DNA of 64,000 nt from an uncultured bacterium (GCA_903826575.1 CAIKEU010000079.1:1-64000); one strand, 5' to 3'; counted from the first letter of the stretch, positions 17,766 to 27,577 are shown. The notes: a model not told the origin generated them from the letters alone. A program made the numbers and translations.

Positions 17766-18633
17766 GACCCTCGTAGTAGTAGAGGGTCACGACGATCTTC
17801 TCCCGCTCGGGCAGTCCTTGGATCGCCTGAGCGAGGATGACCTTGGTTTCCTCACTCTCGAACGCACCCATCGGGTCGGGAGCATTTTTATCTTCCAAGG
17901 TGTCGCCCAGAGTGCCCTTGTCACCTCGGTCAGCACCCGAGTTCATCAACTCATCGAGGGCAACGACGTTAACGAAGGAAACCTGATTGAAAATCGCATG
18001 CAGGTCTTCGAGCGACACACCCATCTGCTCTGCAACTTCAGGCTCCGTCGGCGTGCGCTGCAATTTGGCCTCGAGGGCCTGATAGGCACGCTCAACGTCG
18101 CGCGCCTTGGAGCGCACAGACCGAGGAATCCAGTCGATGGAACGCAGTTCGTCGATGATTGCACCACGAATACGGTTGATCGCGTATGTCTCAAACTTGA
18201 TGGCACGATCGAGATCGAATTTCTCGATCGCATCAATCAGGCCGAAGATTCCGTACGAGACAAGGTCTCCCTGTTCGACGTTGGGCGGTAATCCGACACC
18301 AACGCGACCTGCAACGTATTTGACCAACGGTGAGTAATGGAGGATTAGACGCTCACGTAAGTGCTGATCGCCGGTTGCTTTGAAGCCTTCCCACAACTCG
18401 CGCAGCGCAGCATCACCGTCCGCCTTGGCCTGAGCCTTCTCATCCTCCGTCGGCGTGAGGTCGATCGCGTCCAGATCGTCGATGCTCACGAGGGCCTGAC
18501 CGACGGCCTCGTCCGTCTCGACGTCGTCGGTCTCTTCGTCCTCATCCACGTCGAGCCCATCAACGTCAACTTCGACGTCGGAGTCCTGCGTGTCTGAGTC
18601 CGCGGACTCATGCTCGCGGATGCGCCTGCTCAT
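17653..18633 (-). CDS. whiG: RNA polymerase sigma factor, WhiG/FliA family, with acidic N-terminus
   Basis: A 326-residue group 3 sigma factor. Region 2 ([22 protein letters not shown], then [39 protein letters not shown]), region 3 ([24 protein letters not shown]) and region 4 ([38 protein letters not shown]) are complete. Gene order next to the M23-like gene and rpsB matches whiG of streptomycetes. About 75 N-terminal residues precede region 2 and are dominated by Asp and Glu, which typical WhiG/FliA proteins lack. No flagellar or anti-sigma gene is in the window. The 5' end overlaps xerC by 26 bases. Confidence 0.92.
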   Translation of the reverse strand: MSRRIREHESADSDTQDSDVEVDVDGLDVDEDEETDDVETDEAVGQALVSIDDLDAIDLTPTEDEKAQAKADGDAALRELWEGFKATGDQHLRERLILHYSPLVKYVAGRVGVGLPPNVEQGDLVSYGIFGLIDAIEKFDLDRAIKFETYAINRIRGAIIDELRSIDWIPRSVRSKARDVERAYQALEAKLQRTPTEPEVAEQMGVSLEDLHAIFNQVSFVNVVALDELMNSGADRGDKGTLGDTLEDKNAPDPMGAFESEETKVILAQAIQGLPEREKIVVTLYYYEGLTLAEIGQVLGVTESRICQMHTKAVLQLRARLAAADY

Positions 18634-19540
18634 ACGTTGACCTTAACCGTTCGACACTGACATGGGTATAAATCTGCGTAGTTGCGAGCGTAGCGTGCCC
18701 AAGTATTTCTTGGACGGTCCGTAGGTCCGCGCCTCCCTCCAATAGGTGAGTCGCCGCCGAGTGGCGAAGTCCGTGAGGACCCATGTCGGGCGCACCTGGC
18801 ACGTGCGTGAGCATGCTGTGAACCACGGCCCGCACTGTCCGGGGGTCAATTCTCTTACCCCGTGCCCCCAAAATCAGCGCGGCACCAGACTCACCGGTGA
18901 CGAGCGTCGGGCGACCCTGGTCGAGATAGGTATCGAGGGCGTGCTGGGCCGGAATTCCGTATGGGACGACGCGTTCCTTACCACCCTTGCCGAGAACACG
19001 CAGGGTGCGACGGCCGTCGTCGATATCGTCAATATCGAGCCCGACCAGCTCCCCCACCCGCATCCCTGAGGCGTAGAGAAGTTCCAGAATGCATCGATCA
19101 CGGATATGCACCGGATCGCTATCGTCGGCGGCGACCAATGCAACCGACATGAGGTCTATCGCCTCGTCCTGCTTGAGCACACTGGGTAGAGCACGACGCG
19201 AGGTTGGTGTAGCCAAACGATCACCCGGATCCGTCGCGATCAACCCACGCCGAAAAGCCCACGCGGTAAAGACTCGAGCACTCGCCGCACGACGAGCAAT
19301 TGTCGTGCGCGAGTTCCCCACATCATCCTGCGCGGCGAGCCAGCCACGCAGATCGGTCAAGTCCAGATCAGCTAAACCGACGGCACCTGCGTCACAGCAG
19401 AAGCCCAGCAAACTGGCAACGTCGCCACGATAAGCACGAACTGTGTGCTCGCTTCGACCAAGTTCGCTCAACAAATGCGCTGTAAACGCGTCTAGCGCTT
19501 GGTACATATCTGCCGATAACTCGATGGACGGCTTGCTCAC
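18608..19540 (-). CDS. xerC: Tyrosine recombinase XerC
   Basis: A 310-residue tyrosine recombinase. The N-terminal SAM-like core-binding domain spans residues ~10-95, and the catalytic domain carries Arg in [14 protein letters not shown], Lys in [13 protein letters not shown], His-x-x-Arg in [14 protein letters not shown], His in [13 protein letters not shown] and Tyr in the following YTHVS. XerC acts with XerD at dif to resolve chromosome dimers. Its location between dprA and whiG is the usual actinobacterial one, arguing for the housekeeping enzyme rather than an integrase. The GTG at 19540 is chosen because it leaves a 31-base gap to dprA. Confidence 0.93.
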   Translation of the reverse strand: MSKPSIELSADMYQALDAFTAHLLSELGRSEHTVRAYRGDVASLLGFCCDAGAVGLADLDLTDLRGWLAAQDDVGNSRTTIARRAASARVFTAWAFRRGLIATDPGDRLATPTSRRALPSVLKQDEAIDLMSVALVAADDSDPVHIRDRCILELLYASGMRVGELVGLDIDDIDDGRRTLRVLGKGGKERVVPYGIPAQHALDTYLDQGRPTLVTGESGAALILGARGKRIDPRTVRAVVHSMLTHVPGAPDMGPHGLRHSAATHLLEGGADLRTVQEILGHATLATTQIYTHVSVERLRSTYEQAHPRA

Positions 19541-19571
19541 ATCCCTACGTTGTGCGCACTGACGACTTGAG

Positions 19572-20741
19572 TCAATACGACGCGCCGCCAAGAACCGCTC
19601 GACGAACGATCGACCATCCCCCGGAGCGTCGTTCGACGAGGCCCTCAAGTTCGAGTCGAGTTAAAGCCACGAGAACCTCGTTGGCCGTGACGCCCGCTTC
19701 TCGCGCAACGTCACTTGCACTCGTCACCCCTTGGCTCGGAAACGCGTCTAACACCGCGCGGGCAACCGAATCGATTCGGTCGAGGTGAGTCCGTGCACCT
19801 TCCGGAATTGGTGCGAGGTCCTGTCCCAATTCGCCAACAGCTTCAATCACTTCAGCAGCACTCGTCACCAGATGGGCGCCATTACGCAAAATCTGGTGGA
19901 CTCCACTTGATAACGGTGACGTAATTGGCCCCGGCGTTCCGAGGACCGGCCGATCGAGGTCAAGAGCGGCACGGGCTGTGGCTAGAGAACCAGACCGAAC
20001 AGCAGCTTCGATGACAACGGTTCCGCGCGTGAGCGCAGCGATCACTCGATTTCGAACTAGAAAACGTGCTCGATGTGGCACGGCGCCGGGAGCAACCTCC
20101 GAGATCAGGAATCCATCGCGACCTATCGACTCAAACATCGACTCGTTTCGCGGCGGATAGGAGACATCTACCCCGCAGGCCAACACTGCTGCGGTTATCC
20201 CGTTGACGGCGAGAGCACCGCGATGGGCGGCAGCGTCGATCCCGAAAGCCCCGCCTGACACAACTGCCCAGCCGGCCGACCCAAGATCCGATGCCATGTC
20301 GCTGGCGATTCGTGCCCCATAGGTCGTACACGCTCGCGCACCCACAACCGCAACAGATCTCAACATGGCTATCCGCAGATTTTGCGATCCCCGAATCCAC
20401 AGCGCCCACGGCGTTGCGATACCTAGATCGTCGAGTTGGGTCGGCCACTCGAGATCACCGGGAATCACCAGACGTCCACCAAGCCGTCGCACCTTCTCGA
20501 GATCTGAGACCGGATCAGAGCGTGTCAGTCGCGCACCCAATCGAGCATGGAGCTCGGGCATCACGTCCGGTAACGCAATGCGCTCAATCGTTTCCAGTAC
20601 ACCGTGATCAGCCACCAACTGGGCAATTCTGAGATCACCAGGCTCGGCAACCGAGGTCAAAAGCGCACGTCGGGTTCGTTCGTCAGCGCCACGCATCCAC
20701 TCGAGCACCCTCGCTGCAGACATCACATCGATATCTGACAT
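19572..20741 (-). CDS. dprA: DNA-processing protein DprA
   Basis: A 389-residue DprA/Smf. The Rossmann-like core has VAVVGARACTTYG, AVVSGGAFGIDAAAHRGAL, TAAVLACGVDVSYPPRNESM, SEVAPGAVPHRARFLVRNRVIAALT and GPITSPLSSGVHQILRNGAHLV. The C-terminal winged-helix domain (VARAVLDAFPSQGVTSASDVAREAGVTANEVLVALTRLEL, interrupted normally) is also present. It loads RecA on incoming single-stranded DNA. The ATG at 20741 lies one base after the yifB stop, which indicates coupling. With YifB it forms the competence-related pair common in this gene neighbourhood. Confidence 0.93.
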   Translation of the reverse strand: MSDIDVMSAARVLEWMRGADERTRRALLTSVAEPGDLRIAQLVADHGVLETIERIALPDVMPELHARLGARLTRSDPVSDLEKVRRLGGRLVIPGDLEWPTQLDDLGIATPWALWIRGSQNLRIAMLRSVAVVGARACTTYGARIASDMASDLGSAGWAVVSGGAFGIDAAAHRGALAVNGITAAVLACGVDVSYPPRNESMFESIGRDGFLISEVAPGAVPHRARFLVRNRVIAALTRGTVVIEAAVRSGSLATARAALDLDRPVLGTPGPITSPLSSGVHQILRNGAHLVTSAAEVIEAVGELGQDLAPIPEGARTHLDRIDSVARAVLDAFPSQGVTSASDVAREAGVTANEVLVALTRLELEGLVERRSGGWSIVRRAVLGGASY

Positions 20742-20742
20742 G

Positions 20743-22317
20743 TCAGGCGACCCACGATGTGTCGCCAGCGCGATGTGCAAGGGCTGCGAGAACATCCGAC
20801 GGTTCCGGTGACGCATGACCGGCAAGATCAGCGACCGTCCACGCCACCTTGGCAACCCGATCAGCACCGCGCGGCGAGATGTGTCCACGCATCAGGGCTG
20901 AGTTGAGCGGCTCAGCGGCAGCTATTGACAATCGATAGTGTCGATGAAGCTCGGGGCCGGGAACATCATTGTTCATCGACCAGGGTGAACCTCGGAATCG
21001 ATCTCGCGCACGATCACGCGCTTGCAGAACCCGAGCAGCCACGACGGCAGTGGGTTCGGCGTTGGCTTCACCGAAGGCGAGATCGGCCAAGGTCGGACGG
21101 CTGAGCATGACCCGCAGATCGATCCGATCCATGAGCGGGCCGCTAACTCTGGCCAGGTACGAGCGACGTTGCTGCGAACTACATGTGCAGCGTGCGGTAT
21201 TGCCCGATGATGACGATGCAGCATAGCCACACGGGCAGGGATTCATCGCAAGTACTAGTTGGAATCGCGCCGGCAGTTGCACATGGAATCCCGACCGGTT
21301 AATAACGATGACCCCCGATTCCAGTGGCTGACGCAGTGCTTCCAAGGTTGCCGGTCGGAACTCTGGCGCTTCATCGAGGAACAGGACTCCGCGATGCGCC
21401 AGTGACACCATGCCGATTCGCGGGGTTGACGAACCACCGCCGACGAGTGCCGCATAAGTTGCGGTGTGATGAGGCGACTCGAACGGTGGTGTGGTGACTA
21501 ACTCACCCTTGCGCAGCGACCGACCTGCCACTGAATGAATCGACGTGACTTCCAAGGAACTGTGCTCATCGAGGGCGGGCAGCAGGCCAGGAAGCCGCGC
21601 GGCCAAGAGGGTCTTGCCAATCCCAGGCTCCCCCACCATCGCTAAGTGGTGTCCACCAGCAGCGGCCAGCTCCAACGCGGCACGCGCCTCGAACTGCCCC
21701 CGAACGTCCGCGAGATCCGGCACCGGCGGACTGTGATGCTCAGGGGTGTTTTCGACGGCGTCGCTGATGGGTTCATCGTTGAGTTCCGCATCGGGTGGAT
21801 CCTCACCACGGGCTAGGGCAACGAGCCCGGCGAGTGTGCGTACACCGACAACATCGAGATCGGTAACCAAGCCTGCTTCGGCAGCGTTTGCGTGCGGAAC
21901 AATCAGTCGGCGAGCCCCTGCCCGGTGGGCCGCGATCGCAGTAACGAGGGCTCCACGCACGGGACGCAGCCGCCCGTCCAAGCTCAACTCTCCGACGATC
22001 ACCCACTGCGCCACGATGTCGCGCGGGATCTGTCCACTTGCAGCTAAGAGTGCGGCCGCGATTGCTGCGTCGAGGGTCGGGCCCTTCTTCGGTAGTTCAG
22101 CCGGAGACAAGCCCACCGTATTTTTTGGACCCGGCCAGTCAAGTCCGCTCGTCAAGAATGCCGAGCGACAACGATCACGTGCCTCGCCAACCAGTTTGTC
22201 GGCAAGACCAACGACGGAGAATCCGGACACTCCGATCGACACGTGGGCCTCGACATCCACAACGCAGCCTTCAACGCCAAGCAGAACTACCCCTCTGGTG
22301 CGCGCAATGCCCGTCAT
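20743..22317 (-). CDS. YifB/ComM-family AAA+ ATPase
   Basis: A 524-residue protein with three parts: an N-terminal Lon-like S5/protease-fold domain (VVLLGVEGCVVDVEAHVSIG, then NTVGLSPAELPKKGPTLD), a central Mg-chelatase AAA+ domain with Walker A LAMVGEPGIGKTLLAARLPG and Walker B VLFLDEAPEF, and a C-terminal YifB domain. NPCPCGYA, followed by further cysteines, marks the family. ComM in Vibrio is a helicase that helps branch migration during transformation. Whether this organism is competent cannot be judged here. It lies between yraN and dprA in one leftward run. Confidence 0.92.
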   Translation of the reverse strand: MTGIARTRGVVLLGVEGCVVDVEAHVSIGVSGFSVVGLADKLVGEARDRCRSAFLTSGLDWPGPKNTVGLSPAELPKKGPTLDAAIAAALLAASGQIPRDIVAQWVIVGELSLDGRLRPVRGALVTAIAAHRAGARRLIVPHANAAEAGLVTDLDVVGVRTLAGLVALARGEDPPDAELNDEPISDAVENTPEHHSPPVPDLADVRGQFEARAALELAAAGGHHLAMVGEPGIGKTLLAARLPGLLPALDEHSSLEVTSIHSVAGRSLRKGELVTTPPFESPHHTATYAALVGGGSSTPRIGMVSLAHRGVLFLDEAPEFRPATLEALRQPLESGVIVINRSGFHVQLPARFQLVLAMNPCPCGYAASSSSGNTARCTCSSQQRRSYLARVSGPLMDRIDLRVMLSRPTLADLAFGEANAEPTAVVAARVLQARDRARDRFRGSPWSMNNDVPGPELHRHYRLSIAAAEPLNSALMRGHISPRGADRVAKVAWTVADLAGHASPEPSDVLAALAHRAGDTSWVA

Positions 22318-22338
22318 GCCAAATCACCGTCGACTCCG

Positions 22339-22785
22339 CTAGTGAAGATCACGAATATGCTCCACAACTGTTGCTCCGGTGAACGGACGCAAAACGCATA
22401 ACGCGTCAATGCGGACCGATGACGGCCGAACTCCGCGGTCTCGAATCCATGCCGCGGCCAGTCGTTCTAGTCGATGCAACTTGTCTTGCGTTATGGCATC
22501 GAACGGTGACCCGTAGCGCAGTGAACTTCGGGTCTTGACTTCACAAATGACGAGAGTGTTTCTTTCGCGGGCGACGATGTCGATCTCGCCTATTGCGCAG
22601 CGCCAATTGCGATCCAGAATCGTCAAACCGTCGTCACGAAGATGTTGAACAGCGAGGGACTCTCCAAATCGTCCGAGAACATCCTTGCGATGTTGATGCT
22701 GCCCCGCGGCGGCGGAAGCGGCGCGAGAAGAGGAGCCAGGACTTTGCGAGGGTGTAGTTCGTTGCACAAGCAGAGCCTGATCCAC
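22339..22785 (-). CDS. YraN/UPF0102 nuclease-like protein
   Basis: The recognisable UPF0102 domain starts about 30 residues into this version: GRFGESLAVQHLRDDGLTILDRNW, then CAIGEIDIVARERNTLVICEVKTRSS, which carries the restriction-endonuclease-like Glu...Asp...Glu-x-Lys pattern. The biochemical role is not established. There is no ATG in frame. GTG codons at 22809, 22785 and 22767 and a TTG at 22872 (overlapping rnhB) are all possible; the start given is a compromise that avoids the overlap. It sits between rnhB and yifB as in other actinobacteria. Confidence 0.85.
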   Translation of the reverse strand: MDQALLVQRTTPSQSPGSSSRAASAAAGQHQHRKDVLGRFGESLAVQHLRDDGLTILDRNWRCAIGEIDIVARERNTLVICEVKTRSSLRYGSPFDAITQDKLHRLERLAAAWIRDRGVRPSSVRIDALCVLRPFTGATVVEHIRDLH

Positions 22786-22835
22786 CGTCAACGGCGCAGC
22801 ACTCCACACGTGTGCCGCGTGTGCACGACCCGCGA

Positions 22836-23528
22836 CTACGCGCCCTGTGTGGACAGTTCTGGGATGGCCCAACTCTTACGGTGTTCGTCGCACGGACCGA
22901 AACGACGCAGCGCATCAAGGTGCTCCGGAGCGCTGTAGCCCTTGTTTTCGGCCCAGCCGTACTGCGGATACGTTGCCGAAAGGTTGACCATCATTGTGTC
23001 CCGTGTTGTCTTAGCTAACACCGAAGCGGCGGCCACACCTGAGCACGCCATATCGGCCTTAACTCGAGTTGTCACAGGTGTTACCTCGTCAAGCACGTCA
23101 GGTGATGCCACAGTTCCATCTTCATGGAACAGCGCCGGCTCTGGGCGAGATACCCAGTCATAACTGCCGTCCAGCAGAACATGGCCCGGCCATTCTGGAA
23201 GCTGAGTAAAGGCCCGCTCAGCGGCACATCGCATTGCGCGCATGAGACCAATAGCATCGATTTCCGCTGCTGACGCATGCCCCACCGCCCACGCTGGAGC
23301 CCACACGTGCAACTTGGGGACGAGACGTTGGCGTGCGGCCGCCGAGAGTAACTTCGAATCACGCACTCCCGTCGGCGCGGACCGCGTCTGGAGGTCAACG
23401 AGCACGACGCCGACCGTTACCGGCCCGCCCAAAGCACCGCGCCCGACCTCGTCGACGCACGCAAGCCAGCGAACACCCGTCCGACGTAAGAGTTCGCGCT
23501 CAAACCGAAGTGTCGGCGCCGCATTCAC
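22836..23528 (-). CDS. rnhB: Ribonuclease HII
   Basis: A 230-residue RNase HII. The metal-binding motif DEVGRGALGGPV, the VRDSKLLSAAARQRL helix, LLDGSYDW and VKADMACSGVAAASVLAKTTRD carry the expected acidic residues. It nicks RNA in RNA-DNA hybrids and single ribonucleotides in DNA. Its ATG overlaps the stop of the Nudix gene (ATGA), so the two are coupled. Confidence 0.95.
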   Translation of the reverse strand: MNAAPTLRFERELLRRTGVRWLACVDEVGRGALGGPVTVGVVLVDLQTRSAPTGVRDSKLLSAAARQRLVPKLHVWAPAWAVGHASAAEIDAIGLMRAMRCAAERAFTQLPEWPGHVLLDGSYDWVSRPEPALFHEDGTVASPDVLDEVTPVTTRVKADMACSGVAAASVLAKTTRDTMMVNLSATYPQYGWAENKGYSAPEHLDALRRFGPCDEHRKSWAIPELSTQGA

Positions 23529-24031
23529 GGGAGCACTTCACCGCCCACTTCGACGGGTTCGGCCGGAACCCCATCACGGAGAAGTTCAGCCAAGCGCTGG
23601 GGTAAGTCTGGTGGTGCGAGTAAGTCCCGGGTTTGGATATCAACAAGGGCCGCGACATCAAACCACCCATGACCGGTAACCCAGGAACGTTCGTCGTCAC
23701 CCATATTTACAAAGGACGGCTCGAACTCCGCCTCGACGTGAGCGACGAAGTACCGCTCGTACTGTTCAAAAGGGATCCCGTCATAAGAAAATCGACTCGT
23801 CCGATTCCACACGTGGGCGCCGAGAGAGATCGTCATACCGATCTCCTCAAAGAACTCGCGGATCGCTGCCTGCTCGGCATTTTCACCGGGCTCAACTCCA
23901 CCACCCGGCGCATGCCAGATCGCAAACTGTGGACGAGCTGGATCGTGACCCCTCAGTAGCAACACCCGACCGGCCTGCGAAATAGCCAGAATTCGCGAAC
24001 AGGTTCGTTGAATGCGGTCAACCTCGTCCAT
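23525..24031 (-). CDS. Nudix hydrolase
   Basis: A 168-residue protein with a complete Nudix box: GGGVEPGENAEQAAIREFFEEIG matches G-x5-E-x7-R-E-x2-E-E-x-G. Strands such as RVLLLRGHDPARPQFAIWHAPG precede it. The long C-terminal part with HGWFDVAALVDIQ resembles Nudix proteins of unknown substrate. It lies between lepB and rnhB, overlapping rnhB by four bases. The substrate is not predictable. Confidence 0.9.
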   Translation of the reverse strand: MDEVDRIQRTCSRILAISQAGRVLLLRGHDPARPQFAIWHAPGGGVEPGENAEQAAIREFFEEIGMTISLGAHVWNRTSRFSYDGIPFEQYERYFVAHVEAEFEPSFVNMGDDERSWVTGHGWFDVAALVDIQTRDLLAPPDLPQRLAELLRDGVPAEPVEVGGEVLP

Positions 24032-24042
24032 CGAGATCGACC

Positions 24043-24816
24043 CTACGGTGACGACGAGGCCGGAGCTGCTTCACCGGCCGGTGCAGACGCAGATGAGGAA
24101 GGTGCCGGCTGATTACTGATGGCGGGGTTGCTGAACAGATCAGGGATCGGCTCACCACTCCAGCTCGACACCGGCCAGATGACATACGCAACTCGGCCCA
24201 CGACATTGCTCAGCGGAACGGTGCCGCTGTTCTCATCGAGGTGGTATCGCGAATCAGAGGAGTCCCCCCGGTTGTCACCCATCACAAAGACGCGATCCTG
24301 AGGCACGGTGATGTTGAACTGAACCTGATCGGTTGAACCCGGTGGCTTGAGATACGGTTCGACCAATGTCACCCCGTTCAAGACAATGCGCCCTTCAGGG
24401 CTGCAGCACTTGACGTTGTCACCGCCAATACCGATCACGCGCTTAACCAAATCCTTACCGGTATCTGACGGCAGCAGGCCCACCCACATGAGTGCGTTAC
24501 GTAGGACTCCAGCAATGCCCGCCGGCGGCTCAGGATCAGGCAGCCAGTGCGAAGGATCGCTGAATACGACGATCTCACCTCGCTGAACTCCACCAAAGTG
24601 ATTGCTCAATTTCGAGACGAGAATTCGGTCCTGAATCTGAAGAGTGTTCTCCATCGATCCCGAAGGAACGAAGAATGCTTGTGCTATGAACGTGCGAACA
24701 AAGAACGAGAGCAGCAACGCGACAACAACAATGATGAATAACTCTCGTCCGAGAGATGGGTCGGAGTGTTCTTTACGCCGATCTGCAACGCGATCCTGTG
24801 GGTTAGCGTCGGTCAC
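24043..24816 (-). CDS. lepB: Type I signal peptidase (second of a tandem pair)
   Basis: A 257-residue S26 peptidase. A single N-terminal membrane helix (~residues 25-45) is followed by box B FFVPSGSMENTLQIQDRI with the nucleophile Ser, box D DLVKRVIGIGGDNVK with the general-base Lys, and box E MGDNRGDSSDSRYH. The C-terminal ~40 residues are Ala, Ser and Pro rich. It removes signal peptides outside the membrane. The GTG start overlaps the previous lepB stop by four bases. Confidence 0.93.
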   Translation of the reverse strand: MTDANPQDRVADRRKEHSDPSLGRELFIIVVVALLLSFFVRTFIAQAFFVPSGSMENTLQIQDRILVSKLSNHFGGVQRGEIVVFSDPSHWLPDPEPPAGIAGVLRNALMWVGLLPSDTGKDLVKRVIGIGGDNVKCCSPEGRIVLNGVTLVEPYLKPPGSTDQVQFNITVPQDRVFVMGDNRGDSSDSRYHLDENSGTVPLSNVVGRVAYVIWPVSSWSGEPIPDLFSNPAISNQPAPSSSASAPAGEAAPASSSP

Positions 24817-25583
24817 TTTCCAGACCGCGCTAACCCGGGCTGGTTATATGTCTCCGGGATCGGTAAGACCTGAGCGTGTTGCAGGGGCCACAAGATCACA
24901 AAAGCACGACCAATCACTCGATCAACCGGGACGAATCCGCCGCCAGGATCCCCGAGGTGCGCACGTGAGTCACTACTCGCGGCGCGATGGTCACCTAGCA
25001 CAAATAGTTTCCCATCCGGAACGGTGATATCAAAAGGCACGTCACTCGGCGAGTTGCCCGGAAAGAGGTACGACGTCTCGTCCAAGTACACGCCATTGAC
25101 AGACACGCGACCTTGGACGTCGCAGCACACGACGTGATCGCCGCCAACACCTACGACGCGCTTGACGAAGTCTCGCTCATTAGGGGCCGCGAAGCCCACC
25201 AATTGACCGAACCACGACATCACCTGCTGAATCGGATTGCCCGGTGCCGGGATCGTGAATTCGGGGGCGAACGAGTCAAGGCCGTCGAAGACCACGATGT
25301 CTCCGCGCTCGATAGGCCGGGTGTGATACGCGACCTTGTTAACTAAGACTCGGTCACCAACAGCAAGGGTGTTCTCCATCGACCCCGAAGGGATAAAGAA
25401 CGCCTGCACCAAGAACGTCTTGACTAAAAACGCTAGGAAGAACGCGATCCCAATCAGCACCAGAAACTCTAGGAACAGGGATCGCTCCCGATCAGGACGT
25501 TGCGTCGACGGGCGAGTATGACTGCCAGACGCACCTGCCGGCGCGGTTGAAGACATGTGCTGCGCCCCCAGAGGAATCGTCAT
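24813..25583 (-). CDS. lepB: Type I signal peptidase (first of a tandem pair)
   Basis: A 256-residue paralogue of the next gene. It has a membrane helix near residues 35-55 (LEFLVLIGIAFFLAFLVKTF), FFIPSGSMENTLAVGDRVLVNK with the catalytic Ser, DFVKRVVGVGGDHVVCC with the catalytic Lys, and LGDHRAASSDSRAHL. Both copies keep all catalytic residues. The ATG at 25583 gives the longest form, and ATG 25556 is also possible. It lies downstream of rplS, the standard place for lepB. Confidence 0.93.
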   Translation of the reverse strand: MTIPLGAQHMSSTAPAGASGSHTRPSTQRPDRERSLFLEFLVLIGIAFFLAFLVKTFLVQAFFIPSGSMENTLAVGDRVLVNKVAYHTRPIERGDIVVFDGLDSFAPEFTIPAPGNPIQQVMSWFGQLVGFAAPNERDFVKRVVGVGGDHVVCCDVQGRVSVNGVYLDETSYLFPGNSPSDVPFDITVPDGKLFVLGDHRAASSDSRAHLGDPGGGFVPVDRVIGRAFVILWPLQHAQVLPIPETYNQPGLARSGK

Positions 25584-25709
25584 GATCTTACGAGGTTAAC
25601 TGCTCAACGATTAGTTGGGCAGAAAATGCAGACCCCTAAATCGCGATTCCTAACCCCCAAAAATGGGTTCATCTGGAACCGGAGACCACGCAGGGCCACC
25701 CGAGATTGA

Positions 25710-26066
25710 CTACTTGGCGACGTTGTCGCGCTTCTCGCGGATCTTGGCCTTCTTGCCGCGGAGGTCGCGAAGGTAGTACAGCTTGGCGCGACGAACATCA
25801 CCGCGGGTCACAAGCTCGATTTTTTCGACGATCGGAGTGTGAACGGGGAACGTACGCTCAACACCAACGCCGAAGCTCACCTTGCGCACAGTGAAGGTCT
25901 CGCGAACTCCACCACCCTGACGACGAATAACCACGCCCTGGAAGAGCTGGATACGCGAACGGTTACCTTCAACGACCTTCACGTGAACCTTGAGGGTGTC
26001 ACCCGGGCGGAAGTCAGGGATATCGCTCTTGAGCGACGCTGCATCGACGAGATCGAGCGTATTCAT
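25710..26066 (-). CDS. rplS: 50S ribosomal protein L19
   Basis: A 118-residue L19. [29 protein letters not shown], then [30 protein letters not shown] and [21 protein letters not shown] are the full conserved protein. It sits at the 30S-50S interface. The ATG at 26066 is selected by its AGGAG site; the frame is open ten codons further. A 206-base spacer to trmD leaves room for its own promoter. Confidence 0.97.
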   Translation of the reverse strand: MNTLDLVDAASLKSDIPDFRPGDTLKVHVKVVEGNRSRIQLFQGVVIRRQGGGVRETFTVRKVSFGVGVERTFPVHTPIVEKIELVTRGDVRRAKLYYLRDLRGKKAKIREKRDNVAK

Positions 26067-26272
26067 TGTGTACTCCTGGTGAGGGCCACAGGTCACCCAC
26101 GTACATGGATTCGGATGGAACGGACATCATGCGATATTCGCCAGCCACAGCCGGACTGCGATGACCCCCCTGTGGCAGGATCCGTCGCTCGAACCCCCCA
26201 AGTGTGCCATAGGGCGCACGGGAGCATGAAATCGAGCCGCGGCTGCCCGCTCAACTAAGGCCGCCCCGCTCG

Positions 26273-26983
26273 CTACTGGGATTGATCCTGCTGGAGATCA
26301 GGTCGGAATTGAGCAGTTCGCTGCAGCGCCTGTGCGCGACGCCATGCGGCAATCCGGCCATGATCGCCAGACAGCAGGATCTCGGGTACCTCTAGTTCGC
26401 GCCAGCGGGGTGGCTTGGTGTAGATCGGCCCTTCGAGCAGCCCTTCCATCGCACCAGGGGCAAACGAATCGTCCATGACGCTTTGAGGGTTACCAAGCAC
26501 GCCCGGTAACAAACGGGCCGCAGCCTCGATCATGACCAGCGCAGCAACTTCACCACCAGCGAGCACATAATCGCCAACGCTGACCTCATCGATTCGAGTG
26601 CGTTGGGCAAAATGTTCGGCCACCCTCGAGTCAATTCCCTCGTACCGGCCACAGGCGAAGATGAGCCACTCATCATCGGCAAATTCCTGGGCCACGGTCT
26701 GATTAAAGGTTCGACCACTTGGGGTTGGCACGACGAGCCTCGGCTGTCCCGGCGCTTGGTCGAGGATGAAATCAAGAGCTTCACCCCACGGCTCTGGTTT
26801 CATCACCATGCCGGGCCCGCCCCCATAGGGCGTGTCGTCCACGGTGCGATGACGGTCATGGGTGAACTCGCGCAGGTCGTGGATGCGTACATCCAAGGTT
26901 CCTGCGGCGATGGCTTTACCCACCAGCGATACGTCAAGTGGTCCTAGATAGTCAGGGAAGATTGTGACGACGTCGATGCGCAT
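26273..26983 (-). CDS. trmD: tRNA (guanine37-N1)-methyltransferase
   Basis: A 236-residue SPOUT enzyme. [27 protein letters not shown] and the trefoil-knot SAM site ([32 protein letters not shown], then [14 protein letters not shown]) are present. It methylates G37 of tRNAs that read CNN codons, which prevents frameshifting. It starts three bases after the rimM stop, in the conserved rpsP-khpA-rimM-trmD-rplS order. Confidence 0.97.
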   Translation of the reverse strand: MRIDVVTIFPDYLGPLDVSLVGKAIAAGTLDVRIHDLREFTHDRHRTVDDTPYGGGPGMVMKPEPWGEALDFILDQAPGQPRLVVPTPSGRTFNQTVAQEFADDEWLIFACGRYEGIDSRVAEHFAQRTRIDEVSVGDYVLAGGEVAALVMIEAAARLLPGVLGNPQSVMDDSFAPGAMEGLLEGPIYTKPPRWRELEVPEILLSGDHGRIAAWRRAQALQRTAQFRPDLQQDQSQ

Positions 26984-26986
26984 GAA

Positions 26987-27577
26987 TTAGGGACCAGAAT
27001 CCGGCTCGACCGTCGACTCGGCAACCGAATCGGCACTGGGATCGACACTGGGCACAGACTCCGGTTCGTCGAGTTCAAGCAGTCCCGGTGGCGGACTGAC
27101 AACAACACGTCCACCGAAGACGTCAATCGTCGGAACGAATTCGGTAACGAAGGGGACGAGCAACTCGCGGCTGTCAGGGCGGATTATCGACAGTAAATCC
27201 TGCGAGGGCAGATGAATCACGTCTACGACCTCGCCGAGCGATGAACCATCACCTAATTCAGCGCGTAAGCCGCGAAGTTGGTGGTCGTAGAACTCGTCAG
27301 GATCCTCAGGGGTATCTGTGTCCTCCACCTGCGCTGACAACATCACGTCCCGCAACGCTTCAGCGGCATTACGGTCAACAACGCCCTCGAGTGCCAGAAG
27401 CATCCGACCTTGATGCCAGCGAACCGAGGCAACCGTCAAAGGTCCCATCGACGCCGGTTCAGTCAATAAAACAGCGCCGGGCGCATACCGATCGTCTGGT
27501 GAATCGGTGCGAACCTCAACGGTCACTTCCCCACGGATCCCGTGGGGACGACCGATCCGACCGATGACGACCTGCAT
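26987..27577 (-). CDS. rimM: Ribosome maturation factor RimM
   Basis: A 196-residue protein. The N-terminal RimM barrel begins VVIGRIGRPHGIRGEVTVEV, and the C-terminal PRC-barrel part contains EFYDHQLRGLRAELGDGSSLGEVVDVIHLPSQDLL and LLVPFVTEFVPTID. About 30 acidic, low-complexity residues extend the C-terminus. It assists assembly of the 30S head by binding S19. The ATG start is clear. Confidence 0.95.
   Translation of the reverse strand: MQVVIGRIGRPHGIRGEVTVEVRTDSPDDRYAPGAVLLTEPASMGPLTVASVRWHQGRMLLALEGVVDRNAAEALRDVMLSAQVEDTDTPEDPDEFYDHQLRGLRAELGDGSSLGEVVDVIHLPSQDLLSIIRPDSRELLVPFVTEFVPTIDVFGGRVVVSPPPGLLELDEPESVPSVDPSADSVAESTVEPDSGP

Noticed and set aside
17620-18291. Rightward open frame of 223 codons opposite the sigma factor
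   Set aside because: Fully antisense to conserved sigma regions 2 to 4, with no motif of its own.
17653-18633. Sigma factor as sign of flagella (FliA)
   Set aside because: No flagellar or chemotaxis gene is nearby, and the neighbourhood is that of actinobacterial whiG.
18608-19540. Tyrosine recombinase as a mobile-element integrase
   Set aside because: It sits between dprA and whiG as the housekeeping xerC does, with no attachment-site repeats or phage genes.
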